Assembly (NCBI GenBank): GCA_028551475.1
Contig: CM052355.1
Span: 372,001 to 436,000 of the forward strand
Origin: Casuarina equisetifolia
Lineage: Eukaryota; Streptophyta; Magnoliopsida; Fagales; Casuarinaceae
Reading direction: 5' to 3'
Length of the DNA: 64,000 nucleotides
How positions within the stretch are numbered: the first letter of the stretch is position 1; each line of letters begins with the position of its first letter. Under the pieces are notes generated by a model that did not search any database, had not been told where the DNA came from, and saw only the letters and a program-made list of their open reading frames with translations. This document shows positions 12,040-29,366 of the stretch, in pieces. Made by a program: the position numbers and the translations under genes.

Positions 12040-14050
12040 CTAGGGATATGATGAAGAGGAACATATGTGGCCGTGGCTCCCGCTTGGTGCCCCAGATGGT
12101 ACCAAGAGCTAGGACTTTGGTTCTTTAATAATTACGGCATCTGGTACAAGATTCATTGAGTGGTCATGGGGCTGCATAAGGTGCCCCATTTGGTACGATG
12201 GTCTTCGGTTCACTGAACCTGAGAACTTGCTTTCGAGAAAGCTGAGACTAGAAATGAGAACTCGTTGAATAAGATTGTTCTTTTCCCAAAAGCATTGAAG
12301 GAAGCTTTCCCCATGGAATCTCGAATTCCTGGATTGGGTTGCGAAGTGCTCGAGGTTGTCATTACGGCAACACGATGACGAATCATTGAAGTTGGACATG
12401 TTAAGTAGGCAAGTAAAGGACCAGTACGCATTTGCTTTTTGCCCTCCAGACATGGAGGCGTCATCCTCGGTTTGAGTGGGGATACTGATCTTTTTCGAAT
12501 CTTCAGCCCTACGGAATCCATGTGCTCAATGCAACGATTTTACCAATCGTTGATTTTGTTCCTAGGCACGAAGTTAAAAGCTTACCTATCATGGCTCAGT
12601 ATTATCTTTGGACCATGAGATTTTCTTTTAATTTCCACCTTTGTTTGCCTACCCAATAGAGGCCTAAGTTCCCATCGTCCTCTTCCACTGCAAGCAATGG
12701 CAAAGCCGATGCCGTGTGAGAGTCAGGAAAGGAGCAGCAGAGCGACTAACCATAATGACAAGTACAAGCTTTAAGACATTATCTTGACGATTTGTTCCAA
12801 CTTTCTGCTCGACAGATCTCATCAAAAATGTGCAAGGGATCGTCCCTCTTTTGTTTCCCCTTTAGTCCAAGTGGTTACTGAAATGATCCATCATACCAAC
12901 ATAAAAGCGTACACATGCAAACATCAAATGTTGAAGGTGATTCAGGTCGAAAAGGTATCCTACGTCCACTGTCAGCAGTAGTTTTTTCTTTTGTTTTCTG
13001 TTTGGCACTCACGCAGTGATACTAATTAACCGTATGTACTTTCACCTACTGCACAGTGGAATCTTAAGGTGTAAAATGTCGGAATACACACTCGTACAAT
13101 TGAACAAAGTTACAATTTTATTCTATACTAATTATCACAATTCCAACAGTTACCACCTCTTTATCCCTTCATGTATTTTGCTGAGGGGTTCTGTGGACAA
13201 AAACTGCCTACGCCAACTTGAAAGGGGCTCGCGATGTTAATCATTGTTGCATGCAAGCGAAGGCAATGGCATCAGCGACAGCAACAGCAGCACAGTCCAA
13301 TCCAATAAATGTCACGATCTAGAGTTGGCGTCCAAAACTTGGACATGTTTGGGTTCCCTCTTACTGGCGCCCAGGGAGAAAGAGACTGAAAGCACCAAGT
13401 TTTCGATGCCTCATTGAGAGTGAGACTGCGAGATTCACCCTAAAGCCCCTTTATTCTAGATTCTGATGAGGATTTGCCTAGATTCAAAAGATGCCCTTCG
13501 GAGGGTGGATGACTTACTATCTACGACAGCCTATGTGTTTCCTATGTGGGTGGATGAATTATTATCTGCGACAAGCAATCATAAAACATGTGGGGACGAA
13601 CTACGTTTGCGGGGTGGGGTTGTGACTGTTCATTTCCTCGTTAAAGTAACGTGAGACGCATCTTTTTTTAATGTCTCTTCACATCGAGAATAAGAAAATA
13701 TCTTTTCTGAGAATTTTTGTTTACATGTGAAGAAATATTATAATTCAACTTAAATTTTAGTACTACATTTAAAACCCTTTTTATTTAGAAAAAATCAAAA
13801 TATGATTTCAGTAATATAAGAATGTGCAAATGCTGGGAAGAAAGCCCAAACAAGACTTCACAGCAAGCAAACTCATTTTTCTAGTTTCAAATATGCTTAT
13901 AAACTCCATATTCAAAGAGGAGTGATATGGGTTACATGATCCCTTTTCAATGTCCTCCGGCATCAATGGAGGAGAGATAGTGTGCTCCCCCTAAGTGGCT
14001 TGGACACTCACTAGCATTTCGTTATCGGATTAATGAGAGACACAGACATC
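12040..14050. other. Gene-poor spacer with weak coding-like stretch
   Basis: Minus-strand frames of 103-114 codons overlap at 12109-12521 in a stretch of balanced composition. They have no family motif, no supporting splice pattern and compete with each other. I do not call a gene. The remainder shows nothing recognisable. Confidence 0.35.
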
Positions 14051-14149
14051 TCTATCTTGACACTACAAAAGATAATTCTTGCGTTCCACTCCTAGTAGAA
14101 TTGTTATTAATCTTACTAGTAGTGGAATCATCATTCCGCATGAGCAAAT

Positions 14150-14345
14150 GCGAGGTCATGTCTGAGCTAGAGTTTTGGTTGGTAACTATTTGTCTCGAGT
14201 TGGCACTCGCCTCAGCAGCACGATCTGGCTGGAGAGGTCGAGTGTGAACTTTGTATGTGGTGGCTGTGTGGTCGCGCGCATCAGGCGCACGAAGCTCGCT
14301 TTTGCACATGAAGAGTGCTGATTTCTCTGTTACTTACAATCATGG
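14150..14345 (+). repeat. Dispersed repeat A, copy 1
   Basis: The core (cacgatctggctggagagg, then cgagtgtgaact, then a gtgctgatttctc-like end) is matched by a second copy near 54930-55070 in the same orientation. The copies are clearly diverged. The class is unknown; it may be part of a larger old transposable element. Confidence 0.55.
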
Positions 14346-14989
14346 AAAAGACAAGTTGGCAAGTTGAGCTGCCCTGCAACTTGCAAGAACACTGACAAGA
14401 AAGGTCACCTATGAGTGAGTATTAATGAAATTGGCATTGGCCTCCAAGAGTCAATCCCAGGCTAGGAGTTGGAACTTCTTTGTTGAACTTGACTGGAAGG
14501 AGAAAAGTAGGGTTATTCATAACCCGACGGTCATGAATAAGAAGTGACACAGACTCGTTTCGGAATCTTTGCCTATTATCTTCGATGTTTTCTGGAGTAC
14601 GAAAAGTTAAAATTGCTGTGAAGACGTAGAAGGTCAACCCGGAGCATGGTGCTGCAGTGTCGACCACTTTGGAATACACTTGGAGTGGCTAACAACCGGT
14701 CGCTTCAACTTTCCACCGATGGCCTCCGCCCAGCTTCATAAGCTCTTAAGGACGCGCGTCACAAATGGCCTGAAACATTTCCACGCACTAGAGCATTGCA
14801 ATCATCAAGTGCACATAGTTCCCATTGTTGTCATATGTGTTCTTTTTTTTTTTTTTTTCTTTCTGTGCATGTGAAATCATGGGGCTTTCTTCGGAGTAAG
14901 CTAAAGGAGCGCCTTGAGATTGATCTATTATAAATTTTGCAAGAAAAAAATGTTATTCTTTCTTATTAGTCATTTAGTGGCTGCTCACT

Positions 14990-15245
14990 ACTAAGATATG
15001 TACTTGCCGACACAATTTTTTATTTTTTATTTTTATGGAAAGGTAAATTGAATTAATAAATTTTAAAATATAAATATAGTGGCATATTTCATTATTATAG
15101 AAGTTATCATATTTATAAAAAGATTGAAGTTAAAGACTTTCAAATTTCATTCAAACCGATATTTTCTTAAAAGTATTTTATATTTTTAAATAAAAAAAAT
15201 TCTTTCACATTTTACTTTATTTACTTTGGTTAAGAGAATAGGAAT
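14990..15245 (+). repeat. Dispersed repeat B, copy 1
   Basis: It begins with a T-rich run and ggaaaggtaaattgaattaat, continues with a tcatatttataaaaagat...ttcaaatttcattcaaa stretch and ends in tttggttaagaga. The same order is seen at 54325-54545. The family is unknown; the T-run start may be the reverse of a poly-A tail of a retroposon. Confidence 0.5.
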
Positions 15246-20089
<4,844 letters not shown>

Positions 20090-20199
20090 AAAGTATTTGG
20101 CTATAAATTATTAAGTTGGAGTATATGCAACCTAATCTCCATTTTCTGTTCCAAATTGTGTGCAATCTATCTTCATGTTGAGGATAACTTATGTTGATC

Positions 20200-20205
20200 A
20201 ATAAA
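20200..20205 (+). terminator. Likely poly(A) signal of the peroxidase
   Basis: AATAAA lies about 110 bp after the stop codon and is the first canonical signal downstream. Confidence 0.55.
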
Positions 20206-20679
20206 AACACCTAGCTTGTGCAAGCAAAGGTTCATCAATAAGATCATCATATTTGCAATATAATCTCTGTCGATCTGATCCTGAAAACCACTGGGACCAA
20301 CCACAAATATACGACAGATCCCAAAAGGTTACAAAAAGCTTGGGCCAGAACATTCCTAAGTGGTTAAATTACTTTGGATACATGCACCTCCCAGTGGACC
20401 CCGTTCTTGTAACTATTCAAAAGAACCAAACAACAGCACGTGATGTACCAAGACATAATTGAGACATGTTGCTTTTTTAATAGAATCTTATAAATGCCGT
20501 GTGTATATTGATCTATCTACAAGAGATTATTGAGCACTTTTTTCACAAACATAACTGGGTGCGTCATGTTACTTACAACCCAAAGTCAAAAGTGTCTTGT
20601 TTTAACTATACAGGTAAAATCAGAGGGTTAGATTCCCTTGGTTGCTCATCTGAAATGATGTACCATGGTTCTGTTCTAT

Positions 20680-23600
20680 CTACTCTATCTCTTCACTCGA
20701 ATCAACCTCTTCCACTTCCAGTTCGAAGGCATCAATTTCTGCAAAGTATTCTTTCTGCTTCTTGATGAAGTCTTGCAGCAAGGCATCGTTTACGACATCC
20801 ACACGACGCTGCTTCAGCAGAAACATCACCAGGCAGTTGAAAGCTTAGCTAATTATCTTGCAATGTAGAATCTTATTCAAATCAATCGAGGATGCACATG
20901 ATAAAACAACCAAGAATTTCAGAGACACATAGCAATGGCATAACACCAGAATAATACGTGTTGTAATGCAAAAGGTAACAACTTTGAATATCTGAAATCT
21001 GGTTCAAATGTTTATGCACTATTCCCCTAATTTGAGCGACAAAAAAAATCTTTTCCCCATCAATATAGACGCTATACCAGACAAAAATAACACCTCTCAA
21101 CCAACACGGTCTGCTCCCTTTTTAAAGTGTCAATACTTTTTTGGTGAAGTTAGATGCAACAACATGCCTTTCTAGAGTTAGATTATCTAATCTATATATA
21201 AACCCAGGCCAGGAAAAAAAAAATGTACGCGCTCCAAAAATGACTTTCTAGGGTGTTCCATTAGGTATAGCATTATCTTAAAGCTTGGCTGCATATGAAA
21301 AAAAAATTGAAAAAAGAACAACTCCAAGAAACTAGACCCAAAGTTGAAGAAAGAAAAAAATGAGTAGAGAGAATATAATGCCCAAATTAACAAGAACTTT
21401 GAGTTAACAAAGCTCTTAGACAAACCTTTTTAGGACGAGGCACTGTAAATGCCTTGGATTGCTTTTCTTCTCCATCTTGGTTTGTGTTGTTCCTAAATTG
21501 GAGGCAAGTAAGTTAATGAACATACTAGACAATGAAAGAATGAGCAGTGTTAAAGTCACAGCCACATGAGGCCTTAGCCAAATGAAATTAGAGTATGGAC
21601 AAAGAAATACAAGGAAAAGTAAAAATAGAAAACCATTATTCCATAGACAACAAAAATGAAAAACGAAAAATATTAATGTCTGTTCAAATATCACATCTAT
21701 TAGAACTAATAAGATTTCAGTTTGTATAGACTTCAACTTTTCAAGTCTCTAAAACCTTAATGTTCCAAGCATATTAAGTTCTCACTCTCTAGAAAACCTC
21801 AATTTGATGCATTTGCAGAAATAATTATTGATGGTATAAAGAAAAGTTCAAGTAGAGTGTAAAAATCACAAAAGATTTTCAGGCCTTGGGGGTCTTCACC
21901 TGTTCATGTCAATTTTGGGCCCTAATTTGATCAATGATTACATGATTGAGACTAATTATTTAGAAATAATAAAGAAGCTAATAGACCGGACCAACGAAAA
22001 TATAGTATATAACATTGTCAAAGCCTATTTAGTACCTAATAATGTTAGTTAATATCATTGCCATGCTACTTTCTCAAAGCCACATGCTTGACTTATGTTC
22101 TTTCTTATTCTACACAATTTTTCTAGATGAACTGAAATTGAATGCATAATATTAGCAAAAACACAACCAAGACAAAGTGTAAGAAGCGTACTGAATCTTC
22201 CGGGTCTTTACAGCAGGAGGGCAACTCCACGGCACTGTGATTGCCCTCTCTTTACTCTTTCGCTCTTCCGCAGTCTTTCTGCATCTATAAACACTACCCG
22301 TGCCTAAACAAAACATTGAAACATTCTGTTACATTGTAAATATATATACAACAGTACAGTGTAAGAGAACAATGATAGTGCAGAGAAGCACAAGAGAAAC
22401 AAGCCTATTTCAGGACTACTTAGTACAAGCGTATAAGTATCAGCTAAAGCCTTCAAATGTGCGTTTCAAACTTAGTAAAGAGTAGCAAAAGTCCTCACTG
22501 TTTCAGCAAGCAATTCCAAGCGAACCCATGAGCGTACATTCTAAACTCCACTAGATAATTCAACATTTTTTGGACTACAAGTAAATTAATTCCTCCGAAA
22601 TCAAAGTCCCAAACGCAGCCAGTTCTTAACATTTGTGCGAGTGAATGGGGTCCGAAAACAATAACAATTCCCTCCAAAGATTCATAATCACGCGAGAGTT
22701 CTATTAAACTCCAAGGACAGAAAAATAACCACAAACTAAACCCAACTTAATAATTCCCAATTTAACGCAGAACCAAAACCCAAAAGTCCACACTGTTTAA
22801 GCCAACAAGCAATTCCAAGCAAACCCGTGAACCTAAATTCTAAACTCCACTAGATAATTCAACATTTTTTGGACTACAAGTAAATTAATTCCTCCGAAAT
22901 CAAAGTCCCAAACGCAGCCAGTTCTTAACATTTGTGCGAGTGAACGGGGTCCGAAAACAATAACAATTCCCTCCAAAGATTCATAATCACGCGAGAGTTC
23001 TATTAAACTCCAAGGACAGAAAAATAACCACAAACTAAACCCAACTTAATAATTCCCAATTTAACGCAGAACCAAAACCCAAAAGTCCACACTGTTTAAG
23101 CCAACAAGCAATTCCAAGCAAACCCGTGAACCTAAATTCTAAACTCCACTAGATAATTCAAAATTTTTAGGTCTACAAGTAAATTAATTCCTCCGAAATC
23201 AAAGTCCCAAACGCAGCCAGTTCTTAACATTTGTGCGAGAGAACAGAGTCCTAAAATAATAACAATTCCCTCCAAAGATTCATAATCACGCGAGAATCCT
23301 ATCAAACTCCAAGAACAGAAAAATAACCACAAACTAAACCCTATTCAAGAATTCCCAATTTTAGGCAGAACCAAAACCCAGACCAAAAAAATTAATTAAT
23401 TAAAAAAATTAAAACATTAAATAAAAAACCTACGATGACGAAATTACCCCGAGATGAAGAAGCTGCCACTGGCCGCGATGGCGTAGAAGCGGAGTTAGGG
23501 TTTCTTGAATCATTGGAATTTTCGAAATTCACACTAAGATTTGTTTGGGGAATTGATTTTGCGAAGATTGGTGAACGATTGCGTTGGCGAGTGGCTCTGG

Positions 23601-23715
23601 TAGCGGTGGTAGTGGGGAGGTTGGTGGAGTCCGAGAGAGGTCCGCAATCCCTAAGGAGGCCTTGCTCTTCGGCTTCTACCACCGCTTGCTTTCCTTTCTT
23701 CTCCGTCTTCTTCAT
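20680..23715 (-). CDS. Sororin-like cohesion factor, 4 exons, 191 aa
   Basis: Minus-strand exons are 23448-23715, 22192-22303, 21426-21492 and 20680-20808, with GT-AG introns and phases that join without a gap (576 nt in all). The N-terminus holds a basic KKTEKKGK stretch and a PLSDSTN motif followed by a Ser/Pro/Asn-rich disordered region. The middle exon encodes VYRCRKTAEERKSKERAI...PWSCPP. The C-terminus reads PKKRRVDVVNDAL then QDFIKKQKEYFAEIDAFEL and an acidic tail. This pattern fits the small plant sororin-like proteins (recalled example At3g56250), which protect cohesin from WAPL on chromatin. The last acceptor was chosen inside what would otherwise be a longer exon because it alone keeps the C-terminal frame. 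Intron 1 carries three 299-bp tandem repeats. The exon model is firmer than the functional name. Confidence 0.72.
22485..23380. repeat. Three tandem copies of a 299-bp unit in sororin intron 1
   Basis: The block beginning near caagcaattccaagc recurs at a spacing of almost exactly 299 bp (about 22490, 22789, 23088). Copies 1 and 2 are nearly identical over the stretch around 22540-22740, and copy 3 differs more. Each copy gives the same spurious minus-strand frame. No target-site duplications or terminal repeats were seen, so this looks like local tandem duplication in an intron. A decayed right-hand end is at about 23380, close to the exon 1 donor. Confidence 0.92.
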
Positions 23716-24771
23716 TCGCTAAACCCTGCTTGAGTGTGCGTGTGGAGGAAGGTGGGTTCTGGAGTGGCGGGAATCTCTGATTTGATATGCTTCAGTTGGG
23801 CCTTCCAGACTCATCGGACCAAAGCCCATAAAAAATTAAAGGAGAATTTAGAATAGCCGGGCTGCAAGTACACATGAACATAACAAATAACAAATAAAAA
23901 ATAAAAAATAAAGTAATTTAAGCCACTTATTTTTCACTTGAGAAACTAAACCCCTAACCTACGGAGATAGTAAACAAATTTCTATAAGAAATCTTGTACG
24001 ACAAAACTTGGTGTGGTTTTGGGTTATAAAAAATAAAATAAAAATTATTTTTTGTTAACTCTTTCTTATTACATTTAAAACTCACCAAATAATATAATTT
24101 CCTAAAATTTCGGGTTTATAAGTATTTTTTTCTTTGAAAAAAGAAAAGAAAGTACTACTTAAAAAAGTTTGCCATAAACCAACAGTTTGAGATGCTGTGC
24201 ATGCACCTGGGGAAGCATCAGCATTTGTCTGACCCCTTGTTTCTCACAAAACCATATGCATCTGTGGACACTGCTCCCCCATCGTGCAGCATCCAAGACC
24301 CATCTCACCGTTCAAAGAAAATGGCTCTGCAGAACACTTTTCTATGGCCGACATCTTTTGCTTCATTTTGACTTCTTCTTTACTTATTAAGTTCATTGTT
24401 TTTGTGTAAACTTCCCGTTTACCCATCGAATCCAACGGCCTAAATGATTTGGTCGGCAGTTCCTGTTTTACCATATAAATATTTACGTCCGTAATCAGTC
24501 ACGTGCTCGTCAGCAGATCCCAGATCTTCGATACATGTGCAGGATGCCCACTTTGTAAAATATCATTATCCTTAAAGATGTTGTAGCATAAGCCTTATGC
24601 TGTTTTTAAGTGTTGCATAAACAAATTTTATAAGAAAGAAAATTTTATATTCTTAAATTAACTTATAACTTGAACTTTTGAGTACTATTGAGTATTCTAA
24701 AATGATATTGTGATACAAATTTATGTACAATGCATTTTTATTTATAAATAGATATTTTTGTAAAAAGTATT
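23716..24771. other. Spacer upstream of the sororin-like gene
   Basis: It should contain the minus-strand promoter of the sororin-like gene. It is AT-rich (for example 23880-24150) and no gene was recognised. Confidence 0.45.
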
Positions 24772-25452
24772 TGTTAGAAAATTTGAGCTCAGACGAGCTC
24801 AACACAGGATCTTCACTTCTCATTTAGAACACAAATATATGATATAAAGTTAGGAGAGAAAAGTACCTTGTTTGTTGTCCATACTAGATGAACGTGGCTT
24901 GATTATTCTCTTTTATTCTCTCCTTTAGTCACTGACTTGATGAGATGACCTTGATTCGCTGAAGATCAGGTAAGCGTACGTAGGGGTGCAAGGCAACGGG
25001 TAAGATTGGGTAAACCTTTTTTTTTTTTTTTTTTTTGTGTGCGTGTGCCCTTTTGTAAAAAGAAGGTGCAAGTGTGTGACATGTCAGAGAAGGCTACAAT
25101 GACTGAATTCACCCATATTTATGATTATGCCATTGAACGAGTTTAAATCATAATTACCCCTTAACTTACCAATGATGTAGGCTCTTCACTAATGCGAATC
25201 ATAGTGTATGAATGGAGAGCTAAAGGAGGGATCTAGCCAATTACTGAATGTGCCGTCTATATAGTTCCACTCATCACAGTTCTATATAGTAGACACTGGC
25301 TCACACTAGCCAGTCCCATATTTGACAATTAAGAATTCAATATGTCTCATATGAATGGATTATAAAATATTTATTTAAAATAAGTTTAGTGACTTTGTAA
25401 TTTCTATTGGTATAAGCCCACTTCAGTAAGGACTATAACAAATAGTCCAACA
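24772..25452. mobile_element. Candidate solo LTR
   Basis: A 681-bp block begins TGTTAGAA and ends GTCCAACA, with LTR-type TG...CA ends. The flanking 5-mers are gtatt (24767-24771) and atatt (25453-25457), matching at four of five positions. It contains a long T-run near 25018-25036 and no coding stretch. The ends and near-duplication suggest a solo LTR, but no partner copy is present to confirm it. Confidence 0.4.
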
Positions 25453-25898
25453 ATATTTTCCTATTTAAGACAAAAATTAAAAGCTAATCTTAAGTTTAAA
25501 GAATTTTAGTTTGTTATTTTTATTGTGCACGCAGAAGCTAAGAGACATATTAAAATATATCTTCTTAAAAGAAAAACCCTCATCTTTTTTCAATTTTTAT
25601 CAGCTTTCTACGGCTTCTCATGTTGAAATCCATTAGCAAAGGCAACAGTACCTGGTGAAAGATAAATAGTCAAGTGTAGTCCGGGACTGAACATCTCCGG
25701 CTCATAGAATTCCATCCAAATCAACGGCCAACGACAGTTGGGGAAAAGGCAAGAGTCTGAAACTCGCAGCAGACTGACAAAAACCGGATAAGTGAAGCCT
25801 GTAGTTTAAAACTTCCAGTGGTTTGGGGAAAGCGAGGACGGAGTAAACCAAGGGGCCAAAACCAAACACAAAAGCACATTTTTCAACCTGACATCACC

Positions 25899-25907
25899 AA
25901 TAAATAG
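25899..25907 (+). promoter_or_regulatory. Possible TATA-like element of the HIG1 gene
   Basis: The sequence aataaatag lies about 115 bp upstream of the HIG1 ATG, after ccaat-like bases. Position fits a transcription start near 25930. The match to the TATA consensus is only fair. Confidence 0.3.
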
Positions 25908-26022
25908 CAACCTTCCCTTGCCTAACACTTCCACCACTCATTCTATTTGCTGTTAAAAGAGAGGAAGAAAGGAAGAAAGGAGGAAAGGAGCAGAGAAGAA
26001 GAAGAAGAATAAGAAGAAGAGC

Positions 26023-26536
26023 ATGGAAGCAATTCAGCTTTGGGTCTCACAGCACAAGCTAACCAGCATCGGTAAGTTGTAACCCTGTTTCACATTTCAT
26101 TGTTTGTTGTTCTTTACCTGAAGCTAACCATTTATATCACGAAAATGGGTGTTACAGGGGCCCTCTGGGCATCGGGCATTGGAGCATCTCTAGCTTATTC
26201 AGCCAAAAGATCTCCCCAGAAGCCAAGCCTCAGGCTTATTCATGCAAGGTGGGCAGCATATCTTTTTCTTTTAACTTTTCCTTTAATTTTGAGCCTATTA
26301 TATATGCAAGGTAGGCAGAATATTTATTTCGATCCAACAACAGAAGTTGTTGTTTTGAGCGCTATTCACCCGAAACAACAGAAGTTGTTGAGTTGTTTAT
26401 ACTAAAAATGCCTCACTTTCTTGGGCCCAGGATGCACGCGCAAGCCTTGACATTGGCGGTTCTTTCCGGCGCCGCCGCCTACCACTACTACGAGAAGCGA
26501 TCAGCGGAGCAACAAGAGGCTGCGTCTTCAGAGTGA
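26023..26536 (+). CDS. HIG1-domain (hypoxia-responsive family) mitochondrial protein, 3 exons, 81 aa
   Basis: Exons are 26023-26071, 26158-26248 and 26431-26536, all GT-AG, joining to 81 residues. The protein begins MEAIQLWVSQHKLTS, has a first hydrophobic segment ALWASGIGASLAY, then the hallmark LIHARMHAQALTLAVL with a second hydrophobic segment, and ends in a charged tail. Two close membrane segments around an IHAR/MHAQ loop are typical of HIG1 proteins, which sit in the inner mitochondrial membrane and associate with respiratory complexes. It resembles Arabidopsis hypoxia-responsive family proteins such as At5g27760. No HIG1 copy remains in the second unit of the local duplication. AATAAA at 26645-26650 is a likely poly(A) signal. 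Confidence 0.9.
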
Positions 26537-27136
26537 GAGAGGATCTCACGGACTCTCTTTGCTTTCTTACTTGACTATGATCTGGGATTTATGTAGAAGT
26601 GAATCAGAAGCTTCCTATTAATGTAGAAAAGGTGTTTGAATATCAATAAAATTTGGTCTCTTGAATTCCTCTTGCTCCTCGAAGTTTGAATAGAAACCTC
26701 TTTTTTATGTGGCTCATTTCATGCTGCTATGGTCGACATGTTTTGGGCATTCGATTATCTTGTCAGGGCTAACCTGAAGCTATGACGGACCACGTTTAAT
26801 CGCAAGTGTATGCTGCCAACGTGAGAGATACTATCAGGACTATATAAAGGGAATCCGATTATGTCGTTGCAAGTGGGCTTTTCTCTTTTGAAATAATTTA
26901 ACCCTCGTTGTGATGCACAACTTAGAAGGAAAGTAAAAGGATAAAATGAAATAAAAAAAATTAAGAAAAAAAAAACACTTTTGCACATGGATTTGCAGGT
27001 GATGAGTTTGATTCTACAGGATGTAGCCAGAGAAAGCTGCAACTTTAGCCTCATTTTAAACCAAAACAAGGTGATGAGTTAGTATTTTAACCATTTAAGG
27101 TATACATCAAATTATTTCATGCACAATGATGGAAGG
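26537..27136. other. 3' flank of HIG1 and spacer
   Basis: It includes the HIG1 3' UTR with AATAAA at 26645. A minus-strand frame at 26755-27069 has no recognisable motif. Nothing else was seen. Confidence 0.5.
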
Positions 27137-28090
27137 TGGGCTTAAGCCATCAAATAATTTTCATCCAAGACTAAGTGAAATTTTGAAAAGATAAAACTAT
27201 TCATTGAAGAGTCACTGAGTACGTAATATAATTTGAAAAAGAAGAAAGTTCCGCACAGAAACACGTTAGGGTAACATCAATAACCTGTTTTCCATCATAA
27301 TTTTTGTAATTCCAGTTAATTATCCACCCTAAAGGAGGGCGACTACAAATCAATTTATTTATTCCATTTGTCCTTATGTTTTCTTTTATCTCTATATTTA
27401 CTACCAACTGTCGAACGCAGATGCCCCACCATCGAACAAGAAGATAGACAATTGTTGGACCAATCAAGTCTTCAGCCAGCTTAACAAAGTTTTTTTTTTT
27501 TTTTTTTGGTGTGGAAGTTTTTAGTGCTGAGAGAGTGATCGTTGCGAGATGCTTGCCTTAATAGTATGTGCTGTTCTAAGGTTGGAAAGTCGCTTTCTTT
27601 TTCCCAACTTCTGATTCCTCCACTTCGGAATTTGCTGTGATTGGGGTTATGGGTTCAAGATTATTTTGGGCTCCAGATTTTGCCTATGCAAAGCCTAAAG
27701 CAAAGTTGATGGGCTAATTATCATTTTGGCCCAGACACATTTTCAGATTTTTTTTTGCTTAATTTCTAGATTAATCACCTTAATTGGAAGTAAAAGATTA
27801 ATCTTACTAATCCTTTTATGCAAATAGGCGTGGGAATTCTAATGAATTTCGTTGTTGCTTGATTAGAAAAGTGCTTCATTGATGCAATAGTTGCTTATTT
27901 ATGGGATTACCAAACTATGAGGCCTATGAAAATATATGTCAAAAATGATATGATGGTTTTTTTTATTTTATTTTTTTCCCCTTTTTCCTGTTTTATAGCT
28001 CTATTTTATGCTTATGTTGGGGTTATTTCTTTCTTGCTTCTCTTCAGATGCTTGTATATGCTTCGTGTTGGGTGTCGTTTAGGAAGGATA

Positions 28091-28724
28091 TGTTAGCTTA
28101 TTTTTGTAAGCTCATGTAATGTGGGCTTTATCAATGAGCATAAACAATTCTCTTATGAAGGTATATTAATGTAATTAATATTGGTTCAGTTAATTAGACA
28201 AATTTTGACCTTAATTGCGAGTATGGTGCTAGCCATTGTGGGCCTTAGTGCACTTTATAGAACTGTGATGTGTCAGGACTATTTAGTAAGCACGTTTTAT
28301 GATATATCAGCTAAGTCCCCCCTCTAACTTAAATTATGTGCATTGGGGTTAGTATATGGAATCAATGTTTGTGGTAGGGATATAATAGTCATTTTCATAA
28401 TGATCTACTATTCACAGATATTATTTATATATCCGTTAAAGAGAAGTCCTTCTCTTTTTTATGTTGTCTCCTTTTGAACTTGCTGTCCCGACCATTTTTG
28501 CTCCTCCGTGTGTGATTCTGATTCCATTTTTTGATCCCGGCTTCACATCGGCTAGCACAGTTAAAAATAAAGGGTAAGATCTTAGCTCAAATCCTTCTAT
28601 AAAGATGTAGTCACCTTCAAGTACATTTTTCTCGTTTTGTTTATTTCATTTTAACTCATTATCAACTTATAATTGATGTTAGATCCTGTTTTGAGTCTTG
28701 TTTAAGACGTATTAGATACCTACA
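28091..28724 (+). repeat. 5' LTR of the Copia element
   Basis: This copy is 634 bp, starting TGTTAG and ending CTACA. It is the same length as the 3' LTR, with about 22 substitutions between them, nearly all transitions, and no gaps seen. Confidence 0.95.
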
Positions 28725-29335
28725 ATTGGTATCAGAGCCGTTATCATCAATTTAGGTTGAAAAATGAGTTTTTCACAATTTATGTAAATCAGAAATTTCA
28801 AATTCTGATTTAGAACAAACCGGTGGTTATTTTTCAAAACAAACACCTGATATGTGATCCTCAGACTTTCAGGAGTCCGTTGACATCTCATTTGGCCACC
28901 AACAGAGATGTTTCTGACCTCACGGGTATTGTTCATAAGTACTATTCATTCTTGGCTGAAGAGAAAAATCAAGATCTCTCTCTTGTTGGATGGATTTTTG
29001 TATAAAATTTGGTATCTATAGATTCGTGGTGGCCCAATCTATGTTTTGATAACTTTAATGTTACTAGAAACGGCCAAGAAATGGCTCAAATCAGCGAAAA
29101 CCCGCCGGAAAGAAAAACGGGTCTATTATGACCCATTTCAAGGAAGAAGATGACATTGTTCATCACTGTTTAAGTACTGTTTAGGTACTGTTTGAAAACA
29201 TTGTTTGAATCACTATTGACGGGTACTGTACGTTGGTACTATTTACGGTACTGTTCACTATTCATAGGTACTGTTCACGAGTATTGTTTAAACGTTGACC
29301 AAGTCAAATTTTATTTGAAATTTATTTATTTAGTT

Positions 29336-29366
<31 letters not shown>

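Noticed and set aside
12109-12521. Overlapping minus-strand frames of 103 and 114 codons
   Set aside because: They compete for the same DNA, match no known family and have no neighbouring exons that join in phase.
20665-20868. Plus-strand frame over the last sororin exon, and a longer minus-strand exon start in another frame
   Set aside because: Only the minus-strand frame starting at 20808 joins exon 3 in phase and gives the conserved C-terminal block.
22495-23332. Three similar minus-strand frames of 66-79 codons (MWLFFC...)
   Set aside because: They repeat because the 299-bp unit repeats; they lie within an intron of the sororin-like gene, with no sign of selection for coding.
22485-23380. 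CRISPR-like or satellite array
   Set aside because: Units are 299 bp, contiguous, only three in number and in a plant nuclear intron; no spacer pattern exists.
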